In this document: in pieces, positions 27,744 to 36,927 of the stretch
Position numbering within the stretch: the stretch's first letter is position 1
Layout of the letters: each line of letters begins with the position of its first letter
Translations under genes and position numbers: made by a program
Assembly (NCBI RefSeq): GCF_047553045.1
Contig: NZ_CP180208.1
Span: 1,612,001-1,676,000 of the forward strand
Length of the DNA stretch: 64,000 nt
Direction of reading: 5' to 3'
DNA from: Sphingomonas_L flavalba_A
Lineage (GTDB): Bacteria > Pseudomonadota > Alphaproteobacteria > Sphingomonadales > Sphingomonadaceae
The notes under the pieces: model-generated
Told to the model about the DNA's origin: nothing
The model's database searches: none
What the model saw: the letters and a program-made list of their open reading frames with translations, nothing else

Positions 27744-29423
27744 TCAGGCGACGACCGGGGTGGCGGCGCGTTCGTTCAGCCAGGCGCCGAACGCCGCCTC
27801 CGCCATCGGGCGTGCAACGGCATAGCCCTGAATCATGTCGCAGCCGATCACCGCGAGCACGGCGCGCTGTTCTTCGGTTTCGACCCCTTCGGCCACCGCC
27901 AGGCAGCCGACGCCATGGATCAGCCCGATCACCGCGTGGACGACGTTGCGCGCTTCTTCCGATTCGGCGATGTCGACGATCAGGCTTCGGTCGATCTTGA
28001 CCTTGTCCAGCGGCAGGGCGCGCAGGCGGGCGAGGTTGGAATAGCCGGTGCCGAAATCGTCGATTGCGATCGTCACCCCTTCGGCGCGCAGGGCGGCGAG
28101 CGCGGCGAGCACGGTTTCGCCGCATTCCATCGCCAGCGTTTCGGTGATCTCGATCTCCAGCCGGCTGGCGGGCGCGCCATGGCGGGCGAGCACCGCGCGC
28201 AGCCGGGAGAAGAATTCCGGCCGGGCGATTTCGCGCGGGCTGACGTTGATCGCCAGCCGCGCGACCCCGGCATGGTCCGCCCAGCGGGCGGCCGCCGCCG
28301 CCGCCGCGTCGATCACCCAGTCGCCGATCGGCGCGATCAGGCCGCTGTCTTCCGCCCGGCCGATGAAGCTTTGCGGCAGGCGGGTGCCAAGCAGCGGATG
28401 TTCCCAGCGCAGCAGTGCTTCCGCGCCGACCGTCCGGCCGCTCGCCAGATCGACCTGCGGCTGGAACACCAGCGCGAATTCGCCATGATCGAGGGCATGG
28501 CGCAGATCGCGTTCAATTTGCAGGTTGGTTTCCAGCCGGTCGGCGAGCGCGGCGCTGAACTGCTGCACCTGGCCGCGCCCGCTGTCCTTGGCATGGTACA
28601 TCGCGGCATCGGCGGCGCGCATCAGATCGGTGAGCGCGCGGCCATGCGCCGGGCGCAGCGCGATGCCGATCGACGCGCCGATTTCCACCTGATGTCCGGC
28701 AAGGTCGAACGGCTCCGTCAACGCGTAGAGGATATCGCGGGCGAGTGTGCGCGCCGCGTCCGGTTCCGCGATTTCGGGCACGAGAATGGTGAATTCGTCG
28801 CCGGCGAGGCGGCCGATCAGCGGCGGACGGGCAAAGCGCGGCACGCCCTGCCCGTCCGGCGCGACGACGGCGCGCAGCCGGTTGGCGACCATAGCCAGCA
28901 GGTGATCGCCCTGCGCGTGGCCCATGCTGTCATTGACCGCCTTGAACTTGTCGAGATCGATGAACAGCAGCGCCGACAGCGTGTCGACCGGCAACTCACG
29001 CAGCATGGCCGCCGCTTCGCGGCGGAAGTTGGTGCGGTTGGCGAGCGCGGTGACCGGATCGTACATCGCCAGCGTGTGAACGCTTTCAAGATTGCCGCGC
29101 ACCTGCGCCAGTAGCCCGTCTAGCGAGCGGGACAATTCCGGTAATGCGGTGGCGACTGGTTCCGGTGTCGGCGACAGCAGGTCGCCTTCCGCCGCGCTCG
29201 CCAGCCGCGCGATTGCGGCGTCGATCGCCTCCGCCACGCCGGCCAGCGCCCGTTCGGCCGAGGCCCAGCTCATCACCGCGCAGATGATCGCGATGACCAG
29301 CGCGACATAGAATCCGCGCCCGCCGCCATGGGCGGCACCGGCCAGCATCGCCAGGATGAACGACACGGCGCCGACACAGAAAGCAAAGGCAATCGCCCTG
29401 CTTTTCAGTGAATTGCCTTCCAT
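27744..29423 (-). CDS. GGDEF/EAL protein, probable c-di-GMP phosphodiesterase
   Basis: A 559-residue membrane protein. Two membrane helices lie near the N terminus (about 11-29 and 36-52), followed by a GGDEF domain whose active-site loop reads AGDEF and an EAL domain. The EAL domain keeps the expected residues: EALLRW, INVSP, IEITET, DDFGTGYSNL, KIDRS and AEGVE. So phosphodiesterase activity is likely; the first Gly-to-Ala change in GGDEF may still allow cyclase activity or GTP sensing. The ATG at 29423 is preferred over an earlier frame start. It sits alone, with 57 bases to the smr gene. Its product could act on the PilZ protein at 11.7 kb. Confidence 0.92.
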   Translation of the reverse strand: MEGNSLKSRAIAFAFCVGAVSFILAMLAGAAHGGGRGFYVALVIAIICAVMSWASAERALAGVAEAIDAAIARLASAAEGDLLSPTPEPVATALPELSRSLDGLLAQVRGNLESVHTLAMYDPVTALANRTNFRREAAAMLRELPVDTLSALLFIDLDKFKAVNDSMGHAQGDHLLAMVANRLRAVVAPDGQGVPRFARPPLIGRLAGDEFTILVPEIAEPDAARTLARDILYALTEPFDLAGHQVEIGASIGIALRPAHGRALTDLMRAADAAMYHAKDSGRGQVQQFSAALADRLETNLQIERDLRHALDHGEFALVFQPQVDLASGRTVGAEALLRWEHPLLGTRLPQSFIGRAEDSGLIAPIGDWVIDAAAAAAARWADHAGVARLAINVSPREIARPEFFSRLRAVLARHGAPASRLEIEITETLAMECGETVLAALAALRAEGVTIAIDDFGTGYSNLARLRALPLDKVKIDRSLIVDIAESEEARNVVHAVIGLIHGVGCLAVAEGVETEEQRAVLAVIGCDMIQGYAVARPMAEAAFGAWLNERAATPVVA

Positions 29424-29480
29424 GTGCCGCCGCCGTCCCCCCAACCCCGAAACGGCAATGCTACACCTTATGGGTTAAGA

Positions 29481-30032
29481 TTATCTGCCCAGCCGGCGGC
29501 GGCGCAACACGATGTAAAGCGCGCCGGTGCCGCCATGGCGCGGATGGGCGCCGCGCACCGCCGCGATGCCGGCGGCGTGGCGGGACGCGGCCAGCCAGTC
29601 GGCGACGGCGGCGCGGATCGCGCCGCGCCGTGCACCGTCGCCGCGCGGCGGCTTGCCGGTGACAAGCAGCATCAGCCGCGCCTCCGCCGCGATCGCCCGC
29701 GCCAGTCCTTCGTCAAGCACCGCATAGGCGGAAGCAAGGCTGTGGCCGTGGAGGTCGACGGTCAGGTCGGGCGCGACCAGCCCGCGGCCGAGCCGCCGGT
29801 CCCAGCCGCCGTCAAGCGTATTGGCGGGGGGCGGGGGCGGCGTGCGCGGTGGCGGGGGTGGTGGCGACGGGGGCCGCGCGGCGGCGGGCTTCGCGTCGGA
29901 CGGGCGCGGGGTTGGAGAGGCCGGGCGCGGCGGCGATGCCGGCGGCGGCGTGCGGCCGGGCAGCGGCGTTACCGTCGCGATCACCCGCGCCCAGAGCGCG
30001 CTTTCTTCAGCGCCGAGCGGCCGATCCGCCAT
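29481..30032 (-). CDS. Smr domain protein
   Basis: A 183-residue protein with a C-terminal Smr domain (about 95-183), recognised by TVDLHGHS, a long helical middle, and the GGTGALYIVLRR end. Smr domains act as DNA or RNA endonucleases, best known from MutS2. The N-terminal half is rich in proline and low in complexity (about 30-75), a probable flexible linker. The start at 30032 lies inside the end of mltA (26-base overlap), so translation is coupled. The Tim44-mltA-smr order is common in alphaproteobacteria. Confidence 0.9.
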   Translation of the reverse strand: MADRPLGAEESALWARVIATVTPLPGRTPPPASPPRPASPTPRPSDAKPAAARPPSPPPPPPRTPPPPPANTLDGGWDRRLGRGLVAPDLTVDLHGHSLASAYAVLDEGLARAIAAEARLMLLVTGKPPRGDGARRGAIRAAVADWLAASRHAAGIAAVRGAHPRHGGTGALYIVLRRRRLGR

Positions 30033-31299
30033 AGCCGCCCTCCACCTGCAACCGGGCAAGCGTGCCGATGGGCAGCAGCAGGAAGGCGGTGCCGCGACCG
30101 GACATGCCGCCGGCGATCGCCCGCGCCTGATCGCCCGCGCCCCAGAAAGTGTCGAAACGGTTGGCGCCCTTGATCGCGCCGCCGGTATCCTGCGCCACCC
30201 AGATGCCGGTGCCTTCGCGCCGGTCGAGCGACAACCAGACGGGCGCGCCGAGCGGCACGAATTTCGGGTCGGCGGCGACGGTGGCATGGCCGGTGACCGG
30301 AACACCCATCGCGCCCACCGGCCCCGGCCCGGTCAGTTCGCGGAAGAACACCCAGCTCTTGTTCTCGCGCATCACCGCGCGCCCTTCGGCCGGGTTGTCC
30401 CGCAGCCACTGGACAATGCCCTGCATCGACGCCTGACCGGGACCGATCAGCCCGCGATCGCGCAGCAGCTTGCCGATGCCGGTGTAATCGCGGCCGTTCT
30501 GGCTGTCATAGCCGATCCGCATCACGCTGCCGTCGGGCAGGCGCAGCCGGCCGGAACCCTGAACCTGGAGGAAGAAGAATTCGATCGGGTCCGCCGCCCA
30601 GGCCAGTTCCAGCCCGCGCCCGGCGAGCGCGCCGTCCTCTATCTCCGCCCGGTCGAAATACGGCAGAAAGGCGGTGCCGGCGACGCGGCCGCGAATCCGC
30701 CGCCCCTTCAACTCTTCGGAAAAAGCGCCGAGATCGACGTCGATCAGGTCGCCCGGCCGGCGATAGACCGCGACCGGATAGGCGGCGGACGGGGTGCGCG
30801 ACCCAGCGATTTCCGGTTCGAAATAGCCGGTGGCGAAGGCGGCGCCGCCGCCGACCTGCGCGGTTTCGAACCAGCGGGTGAAGAAGGCGACCGGATCGGC
30901 GGAGTCCGGGGCGGCGGCCGCGGCATCGCAGGCCCGGCGCCAGTCTTCCGCGCGGGTCAGACCCGACGCATCGCCGCGCCGGAGCAGCGCCGGACAACTG
31001 ATTCGGAACGCCTGCAGCGCCAGACGCGCCTGTTCGCGGTCGAAAGGCAGGCTGGACACCAGCGGCCCGCCGACGACGCCGGCCTGCCGCGCGGTGCCGG
31101 AATCGACCGGGATCGGCGCCGACGGCATCGGCGGCAGCGGGGTCGCCGGGGTCGGCTGGGCCGCGCGGTCAGGCGCGGGGCGCGGGGCCGGGTACGGCTG
31201 GGGCGACGGCGCGGAAGGCACGCCGGCCGGCACCAGTCGCGGCGCGCAACCGGACAACAGAACGGCCGCGGCCAGCGCCGCGCCGAGCGCCGCCCTCAC
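30007..31299 (-). CDS. mltA: Membrane-bound lytic murein transglycosylase A (MltA)
   Basis: A 430-residue lipoprotein that cleaves peptidoglycan between MurNAc and GlcNAc, producing anhydro-muropeptides. The GTG start gives a lipoprotein signal with lipobox LLSGC (C18), followed by a Pro-rich spacer. The catalytic region includes the 3D-domain motif VAQDTGGAIKGANRFD and GAGDQA, with the catalytic aspartate in the QDTGG element. It overlaps the upstream Tim44-like gene by four bases and the smr gene by 26 bases. The Pro-rich spacer would let the enzyme reach from the outer membrane to the wall. Confidence 0.94.
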   Translation of the reverse strand: MRAALGAALAAAVLLSGCAPRLVPAGVPSAPSPQPYPAPRPAPDRAAQPTPATPLPPMPSAPIPVDSGTARQAGVVGGPLVSSLPFDREQARLALQAFRISCPALLRRGDASGLTRAEDWRRACDAAAAAPDSADPVAFFTRWFETAQVGGGAAFATGYFEPEIAGSRTPSAAYPVAVYRRPGDLIDVDLGAFSEELKGRRIRGRVAGTAFLPYFDRAEIEDGALAGRGLELAWAADPIEFFFLQVQGSGRLRLPDGSVMRIGYDSQNGRDYTGIGKLLRDRGLIGPGQASMQGIVQWLRDNPAEGRAVMRENKSWVFFRELTGPGPVGAMGVPVTGHATVAADPKFVPLGAPVWLSLDRREGTGIWVAQDTGGAIKGANRFDTFWGAGDQARAIAGGMSGRGTAFLLLPIGTLARLQVEGGYGGSAARR

Positions 31300-31946
31300 G
31301 CCGCTTCGTCGGTGTCGCTCAGAACCCAGTTCGGGTCCTTGTCGCGCACGGTGCGGCTGAAGGTCCAGACATCATGGGTGGGAACGGCATCGGTCAGCGA
31401 ACCGGCAAGCACCTTGCCTTCGCTATCGCGGGTAACGGCGGCTATGTCCGCGTCGAAGCGCACGGTGATGCTGGCGACCTTGTCGCTTACCGAAGCCGCG
31501 GAAATCACGGCGCGCTCTATCGACACCAGCCGATTGTCGAGCACTTCGCCCGCCGCCGTGCGCGCGGCGATCGCGTCGCTGAACGACCGGCGCACCTCAT
31601 CCGAGGTGAGCCAGCCCAATTCTTCCTCGTCGCCTTTCCAGAACGCCTCAAGCACCATGCGATAAGCGCTGCGCGCGCCGTCGAGGAAGCGGCCGGCGTC
31701 GAAGCTGGGATCGGCGGCGACGATAGCGCGCAGCCCGGCGGCGGCATCCGGTTCGATCAGGCTGTCGACCGGGGGCGGCGCGTCTGCGGCGATTTCGGGA
31801 ACCGGGCGCATCGTGGGCGCCGTCACCACCCGCTCGCTGGCAGGGCGCGGGAGCGACTGTTCATGGCCGCTGCGCTTACCCAGCACCATATACAGCCGCA
31901 ACGCCAGAAACGCTGCCACCATGGCAAGAAGAACGACTACGAGCAC
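31296..31946 (-). CDS. Tim44/TimA domain protein
   Basis: A 216-residue protein with one N-terminal membrane helix (about 2-20) and a C-terminal Tim44-like domain (about 75-210: SFDAGRFLDGARSAYRMVLEAFWKGD and DVWTFSRTVRDKDPNW). Bacterial homologues are inner-membrane proteins related to the mitochondrial import motor component; their role is not settled. The GTG start at 31946 is followed at once by the membrane helix. The pair Tim44/secB is normally divergent and adjacent; here a PEP-CTERM gene separates them. Confidence 0.9.
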   Translation of the reverse strand: MLVVVLLAMVAAFLALRLYMVLGKRSGHEQSLPRPASERVVTAPTMRPVPEIAADAPPPVDSLIEPDAAAGLRAIVAADPSFDAGRFLDGARSAYRMVLEAFWKGDEEELGWLTSDEVRRSFSDAIAARTAAGEVLDNRLVSIERAVISAASVSDKVASITVRFDADIAAVTRDSEGKVLAGSLTDAVPTHDVWTFSRTVRDKDPNWVLSDTDEAA

Positions 31947-32100
31947 CTACCCTCCGTCTGCGTGCGGCGTGTTCGACCTACATAAGCGCGCGATGCGAAG
32001 GATTCAAATGCCCGATTGAAATATCGCCCACCCGCGAAACGGGCCGGCATGGCGGCACCGTGTCGCGGCGAACCGGCATTGTTGCCCTGCCCTGCCCGTT

Positions 32101-32673
32101 TCAGGCAGCTGCGGCGAGACGCATCCTACGCCCTTTTCGCAGCGCTGCGCCGGCAAAACCAAAGCCGAGAACCATCATCGCCCATGTCGCGGGTTCAGGG
32201 ACCGCATTCCCTAACAAGGTGAAAACCGGCGTACCGCCGCCTTGGATGATGCTGCTCGGGCTTAGATACGCGAAATAATTGCTGGGATTGAGACCAAACA
32301 CGGAGACTTGGATCGGGGTAAACCCATCGGTAAAGCCAAAGCCACGGATGCCGTCAGGTGCCTCGACCGACGATTTGAACGTCAGATGCGTCAGATTGCC
32401 ACCCGCGTCGAAATGGGCCGCGTTGCTAAGGCTCGCCGCCTGAAAGCTACCATCCAATAGATTTGCAGCGAAATTGGTGACCAGCCCAGTGTCGGTGTCG
32501 GCGGAAAATGTGCCCGTGAAAACATGTCCGGTGAATGGATTACCAGACGGATTGACCGGAGAGCTGCGGGTGATCTCAACTGAGAAAGCATAATTCAAAA
32601 CGGCGCCTGAAGACGGCGCCGTCTGAACGGCAAACACCGTCATCAAACCGAATGCTATAAGTGAATTTTTCAT
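32101..32673 (-). CDS. PEPxxWA-CTERM sorting domain protein
   Basis: A 190-residue exported protein. It has a signal peptide (about 1-23), a Ser/Thr/Gly-rich beta-type middle, and a C-terminal sorting signal: PEP at 159-161 with W164-A165, a hydrophobic helix and a basic tail (RKGRR). Such proteins are recognised by an exosortase and often end up in biofilm or extracellular matrix. Base composition and codon use are visibly less GC-rich than neighbours, and it interrupts the usual secB-Tim44 junction, so it may have been acquired. No exosortase is in the window. Confidence 0.88.
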   Translation of the reverse strand: MKNSLIAFGLMTVFAVQTAPSSGAVLNYAFSVEITRSSPVNPSGNPFTGHVFTGTFSADTDTGLVTNFAANLLDGSFQAASLSNAAHFDAGGNLTHLTFKSSVEAPDGIRGFGFTDGFTPIQVSVFGLNPSNYFAYLSPSSIIQGGGTPVFTLLGNAVPEPATWAMMVLGFGFAGAALRKGRRMRLAAAA

Positions 32674-32874
32674 CCCCCATCCCCCCGCTCAATTTATCTG
32701 CCCTTCCGTTCTACATGGAGCAATCTCACGCTCAAGTGGGCGCGACAGGTTATCGTCCCGTTTCGGGACAAAGCCATGTCCGCCACCCGATCGACCGACC
32801 GCATTGCCCTGTCTCGTCCCTCCATGCTAGGCGCGCGGCCGATCCATTTTTCGGAACATGAAGGGTTTGTTGCA

Positions 32875-33384
32875 ATGGCCATCGAAACGGACGCGCCGAA
32901 CACGGGTGAGGCGCTTGGCAACGGCGCAGACACGCTGCCGCAGATCGGCCTGATTTCCCAATATGTTAAGGACTTGTCGTTCGAGAACCCGAACGCGCCT
33001 TCCGTCTACCAGTGGCAGAGCCAGCCGCAGATCGACATCCAGTTCAACATCGCGTCGAACAAGGTCGCCGACGACGTCTACGAAGTGACTCTGAAGGTTG
33101 AGGTCCGCGCCGAGGGCGACGGCCAGGTCGCGTTCCAGGTCGAGCTGGCCTATGCCGGGCTGTTCGGCGCCCGCAACATTCCCGAGGAGCAGCTTCAGCC
33201 GTTCCTGCTGGCGCAGGCGCCGGCGCTGATCTTCCCGTTCGCCCGGCGGATCGTGGCGGACGCGGTGCGCGACGGCGGCTTCCCGCCGCTGCTGCTCGAT
33301 CCGATCGATTTCGGCGCGCTTTACATGCAACAGGCGCAGGCACAGGCGGCGCAGATCGACGCCGGGGTCGCCGGACAGGCGTGA
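32875..33384 (+). CDS. secB: Protein-export chaperone SecB
   Basis: A 169-residue SecB, a tetrameric chaperone that keeps preproteins unfolded and hands them to SecA (gene at 49.0 kb). Family features are IGLISQYVKDLSFENPNAP near the start and ARRIVADAVRDGGFPPLLLDPIDF near the end. The ATG at 32875 was chosen because GAAGGG precedes it and the conserved domain begins shortly after; an earlier frame start at 32776 runs through apparently non-coding sequence. The 200 bases upstream contain a small hairpin at 32755-32769 (GTCCCG-TTT-CGGGAC). Confidence 0.96.
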   Translation: MAIETDAPNTGEALGNGADTLPQIGLISQYVKDLSFENPNAPSVYQWQSQPQIDIQFNIASNKVADDVYEVTLKVEVRAEGDGQVAFQVELAYAGLFGARNIPEEQLQPFLLAQAPALIFPFARRIVADAVRDGGFPPLLLDPIDFGALYMQQAQAQAAQIDAGVAGQA

Positions 33385-33418
33385 GCCAGGGCCGCCCGGA
33401 CAGGGAGGCACGCGGCCG

Positions 33419-34981
33419 GTGAGCCTGGTCCGCAACACGGCGACGATCGGCGGGCTGACCCTGGTCAGCCGCATCCTGGGGTTTGTGCGCGACACGCTCG
33501 CCGCGCGCTATCTGGGTGCCAGCTTTGCCAACGACGCCTTCCTGATCGCCTGGCGGCTGCCCAACCTGTTCCGCGCGCTGTTCGCCGAAGGCGCGTTTTC
33601 CGCCGCCTTCGTGCCGATGTTCAATCGCACGGTCGGCCGCGAGCGCGACGGCTTGCCCAAGGCGCTGCGCTTTGCGGAGGACGTGCTGTCCGTCCTGCTG
33701 CCGGTGCTGGTGCTGTTCACCGCGCTGATGATGCTGGCGGCCGGGCCGATCGTCTGGGCGATGACCGGCGGTTTTCCCGACGGCGGGCCAGGCAAGTTCG
33801 AATTCACCACCGAACTGACCCGGATAACCTTTCCCTATCTGCCGCTGATCAGCCTGGTCGCGCTGCTCGGCGGCATCCTCAATTCGCTCGACCGTTTCTG
33901 GGTCAACGCGGCGACGCCGGTGCTGCTCAACGTCGCGCTGATCGCCGGGCTGCTGTTCTTTCGCGGCGAGACCGAGATGGAAACCGCGCGGACCCAGGCG
34001 ATCGCGGTCAGCATCGCCGGCGTCCTCCAGCTCGCCTGGATGATCCACGCGTGCCACCGCGCCGGGGTTCGCCTGCGGATCAAGCTGCCGCGGCTGACGC
34101 CGGAGGTGAAGCAGTTGCTGCGGCTGATCTGGCCGGCGGCGCTGGGGGCCGGGGCGGTGCAGTTCAACCTGCTGGTGTCGACCGCGCTGGCCGCCACCTA
34201 TTTGCCGCAGGGTTCCGTATCCTACCTTTATTATGCCGACCGGCTGAACCAGTTGCCACTGGGGCTGATCGGGATCGGCGTCGGCACCGCGATGCTGCCG
34301 GCGCTGTCGCGCCAGATCGGCCGGGGCGACGAAGCCGGGGCCGGCCATGCCCAGAACCGCGCGATCGAGCTGGTGCTGCTGCTCACCCTGCCCGCCACCG
34401 CCGCGCTGATGATCGCGGCGACACCGATTTTGCGCGCCCTGCTCCAGCATGGCGCGTTCACCGCCGCCGACACGGTGGCGAGCGCGGCTGCCCTCTCCGC
34501 CTTTTCCGCCGGCCTGCCCGCCTATATCCTGATCAAGGTGCTGGTCCCCGGATTCTATGCGCGGGCCGACACCAAGACGCCGGTCAAGATCGCGCTGGTG
34601 TCGATGCTGGTCAACCTGGTCGGCAACCTGGCGCTGATGTGGCATTTCGCCCATGTCGGGCTGGCGATTTCCACCGCCGTCGCCGCCTGGGTCAATGCCG
34701 GCCTGCTCTATTTCGTGCTGCACCGGCGCGGGCAGCTGCGGATCGACCGGCAACTGGCGGTGACCACGCTGCGGCTGGGGGCGGCGACGGCAGTGATGGC
34801 GGTGCTGCTGGTCTTTGCCGCGCCGATCGTCGACGGCCATGTCGGCGGTGGGCTGATCGCCCGCGTCGTCTGGCTGGGCGGGTTCATGGCGGTGGCGGCG
34901 GTGCTGTTTTTTGCCGCGGCCTTCCTGTTCGGGGCGCTGCGCCCGGCAGAGATCCGCCGGCAGCTACGTCGCGGCGCTTGA
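33419..34981 (+). CDS. murJ: Lipid II flippase MurJ
   Basis: A 520-residue integral membrane protein with about 14 helices, the flippase that moves lipid II across the inner membrane for wall synthesis. The N terminus (LVRNTATIGGLTLVSRILGFVRD) and the ANDAFLIAWRLPNLFRALFAEGAFSAAFVP segment are diagnostic of MurJ/MviN. The GTG start at 33419 is preceded by AGGGAGG. It follows secB by 34 bases and precedes trpS by 34 bases, so the three genes may share a transcript. Confidence 0.96.
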   Translation: MSLVRNTATIGGLTLVSRILGFVRDTLAARYLGASFANDAFLIAWRLPNLFRALFAEGAFSAAFVPMFNRTVGRERDGLPKALRFAEDVLSVLLPVLVLFTALMMLAAGPIVWAMTGGFPDGGPGKFEFTTELTRITFPYLPLISLVALLGGILNSLDRFWVNAATPVLLNVALIAGLLFFRGETEMETARTQAIAVSIAGVLQLAWMIHACHRAGVRLRIKLPRLTPEVKQLLRLIWPAALGAGAVQFNLLVSTALAATYLPQGSVSYLYYADRLNQLPLGLIGIGVGTAMLPALSRQIGRGDEAGAGHAQNRAIELVLLLTLPATAALMIAATPILRALLQHGAFTAADTVASAAALSAFSAGLPAYILIKVLVPGFYARADTKTPVKIALVSMLVNLVGNLALMWHFAHVGLAISTAVAAWVNAGLLYFVLHRRGQLRIDRQLAVTTLRLGAATAVMAVLLVFAAPIVDGHVGGGLIARVVWLGGFMAVAAVLFFAAAFLFGALRPAEIRRQLRRGA

Positions 34982-35015
34982 CCTTGGCGCCCGTGGCAGC
35001 GACAGCGCAGCCATT

Positions 35016-36029
35016 ATGACCATGCGAATCGTATCCGGCATCCAGCCGACCGGCAACCTGCACCTTGGCAACTATCTGGGCGCGATCCGCAACTGGGTAC
35101 GGATGCAGGACGAGAACGCGGCGGCGGGCGGCGACACGCTGTTCTTCCTCGCCGACATGCACGCGATCACCGTCTACAACGACCCGGCGACGCTTACCGC
35201 CAACACCCGCGAAATGGCCGCCGCGTTGATCGCCGCCGGCATCGACCCGGCCAAGGCGGTGCTGTTCAACCAGGCGCGCGTCCCCGCCCATGCCGAATTG
35301 TGCTGGCTGCTGAACGGCACCGCGCGGATCGGCTGGCTGAACCGGATGACCCAGTTCAAGGAAAAATCGGGCAAGAACCGCGAGAGCGCGAGCGTTGGCC
35401 TGTTCGCCTATCCGGTGCTGCAGGCGGCGGACGTGCTGCTCTACAAGGCGACGCACGTGCCGGTTGGTGAGGACCAGAAGCAACATCTGGAGCTGGCGCG
35501 CGACGTCGCCACCAAGTTCAACACCGATTACGGCGTCGAGCTGTTCACGCTGCCCGAGCCGATCATCCCGCCGGCGGCGGCGCGGATCATGAGCCTGCGC
35601 GACGGATCGGCGAAGATGTCGAAATCCGACCCGTCGGACATGGCGCGGATCAACCTGACCGACGACGCCGACCTGATCGCGCAGAAGGTCCGCAAGGCCA
35701 AGACCGACCCGGAACCGCTGCCGGAGGATATCGGCGGGCTGGATGGCCGGCCGGAGGCGCGCAACCTGATCGGCATATACGCGGCGTTGACCGATGCCAC
35801 CCCGGCAGCGGTGCTGGCCGAGCATGCCGGCAAGGGCTTCGGCCAGTTCAAGGCGATCCTCGCCGAACGGTTGATCGAGACGCTGGCGCCGATCCGCGCG
35901 CGTTTCGAGACGCTGAAGCAGGACCCGGCCGAGATCGACCGGCTGCTTGCCGTCGGCGCGGCGCGCGCGGCGGAGCTGGCGGCGCCGACGCTGGCAGGCA
36001 CCTACGCCGCGCTGGGGCTGTGCCGCTAA
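35016..36029 (+). CDS. trpS: Tryptophan--tRNA ligase TrpS
   Basis: A 337-residue class I synthetase that charges tRNA-Trp. The HIGH-like motif is in GIQPTGNLHLGNYLGA and the KMSKS loop is KMSKSDPSD. GEDQKQHLEL supplies the tryptophan pocket. Start choice is between ATG 35016 (MTMRIVSG) and ATG 35022 (MRIVSG); neither has a clear ribosome binding site. It lies 34 bases after murJ. Confidence 0.96.
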   Translation: MTMRIVSGIQPTGNLHLGNYLGAIRNWVRMQDENAAAGGDTLFFLADMHAITVYNDPATLTANTREMAAALIAAGIDPAKAVLFNQARVPAHAELCWLLNGTARIGWLNRMTQFKEKSGKNRESASVGLFAYPVLQAADVLLYKATHVPVGEDQKQHLELARDVATKFNTDYGVELFTLPEPIIPPAAARIMSLRDGSAKMSKSDPSDMARINLTDDADLIAQKVRKAKTDPEPLPEDIGGLDGRPEARNLIGIYAALTDATPAAVLAEHAGKGFGQFKAILAERLIETLAPIRARFETLKQDPAEIDRLLAVGAARAAELAAPTLAGTYAALGLCR

Positions 36030-36151
36030 GCGTTCGGTCCAACGCCGAGGAGCCTCTTGTCGTCGCGGGCGTTCAAGCCATATTCAGTTGCGAAGGTGCA
36101 CTGATCGTACACCTAGGGGAGCTGTTCCCCGCGAGTTGAAGGTTGCGAACG

Positions 36152-36835
36152 ATGTCGATGTCCAAGACAATTCTCGCTGCGGCCGCGCTGCCCCTGCTGG
36201 CGCTGGGCGGGTGCGCCTCGTCGTTCAGCGCGAACGTTTCGCGCTTCCAGCAGCTTCCGGCGCCACAGGGCCAGACGTTCCACGTTCAGGCCGACGATCC
36301 GCGCCTGAGCGGCGGGCTGGAGTTCAGCCAGTACGCCAACCTGATCAGCGCCCAACTTACCCGCGTCGGCTATCGCCAGGCGGCGGAAGGCGAGCGCGCC
36401 GACCTGACCGTGTCGGTCGCCTACGGCGTCGACAAGGGTCGGGAGCGCATCCGTTCGACGCCGTCCACCGGCTTTGGCCGCTGGGGCGGCGGCTGGGGTT
36501 GGGGCGGCTGGGGTGGCTGGGGCGGTTATCGCCCGGTCATTACCCGCCACGGCCGCATCGCCTATGTTCCCGGTTTCTATGACCCGTTCATGTGGGGCGG
36601 CTGGGGCTGGGACAATGACGTGACCAGCTACACCGTCTACACCAGCCAGCTGAACATGAAGATCGACCGCTCCGCCGATGGCAAGCGGCTGTTCGAAGGC
36701 AAGGCGCAGGCGATCTCGCGCAACAACGACCTGCCCTATCTGGTGCCGAACCTGGTCGAGGCGATGTTCACCGGTTTCCCCGGCAATTCCGGCGAGACGG
36801 TCAAGATCACCGTGGCGCCCCCGCCCAAGGGGTAA
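36152..36835 (+). CDS. DUF4136 lipoprotein with Gly/Trp-rich insert
   Basis: A 227-residue lipoprotein. The signal peptide ends with LGGC (C21). The domain is DUF4136-like: an early strand FHVQADD, helical LEFSQYANLISAQLTRVGY, and a late KRLFEGKAQAIS segment, as in lipoproteins attached to the outer membrane. A stretch at about 107-126 is almost only Gly and Trp, and a second WGGWGWD patch follows at 148-153. The ATG at 36152 follows GAAGG by nine bases. Function unknown. Confidence 0.85.
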   Translation: MSMSKTILAAAALPLLALGGCASSFSANVSRFQQLPAPQGQTFHVQADDPRLSGGLEFSQYANLISAQLTRVGYRQAAEGERADLTVSVAYGVDKGRERIRSTPSTGFGRWGGGWGWGGWGGWGGYRPVITRHGRIAYVPGFYDPFMWGGWGWDNDVTSYTVYTSQLNMKIDRSADGKRLFEGKAQAISRNNDLPYLVPNLVEAMFTGFPGNSGETVKITVAPPPKG

Positions 36836-36852
36836 GCGAACCTGAAACGCCA

Positions 36853-36880
36853 CCGGGCTCCTGCGCAAGCAGAAGCCCGG
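36853..36880. terminator. Strong hairpin between convergent DUF4136 and dnaA genes
   Basis: CCGGGCT (36853-36859), CTGC, a GCAA tetraloop, GCAG and AGCCCGG (36874-36880) form a near-perfect 12-pair stem with one C/A mismatch. Its place between two convergent stops suits a bidirectional terminator, but no T-run follows on either side. It may instead protect 3' ends. Confidence 0.5.
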
Positions 36881-36927
36881 GTCGGCCATTCATATCTGGT
36901 TGAACGAAACGGCTTAGCGCCCGGTCC

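Noticed and set aside
33044..34840. 598-codon reverse frame opposite secB/murJ
   Set aside because: The product is rich in Arg, Gln, Asp and His, typical of an antisense read of GC-rich codons, and overlaps the clear murJ gene.
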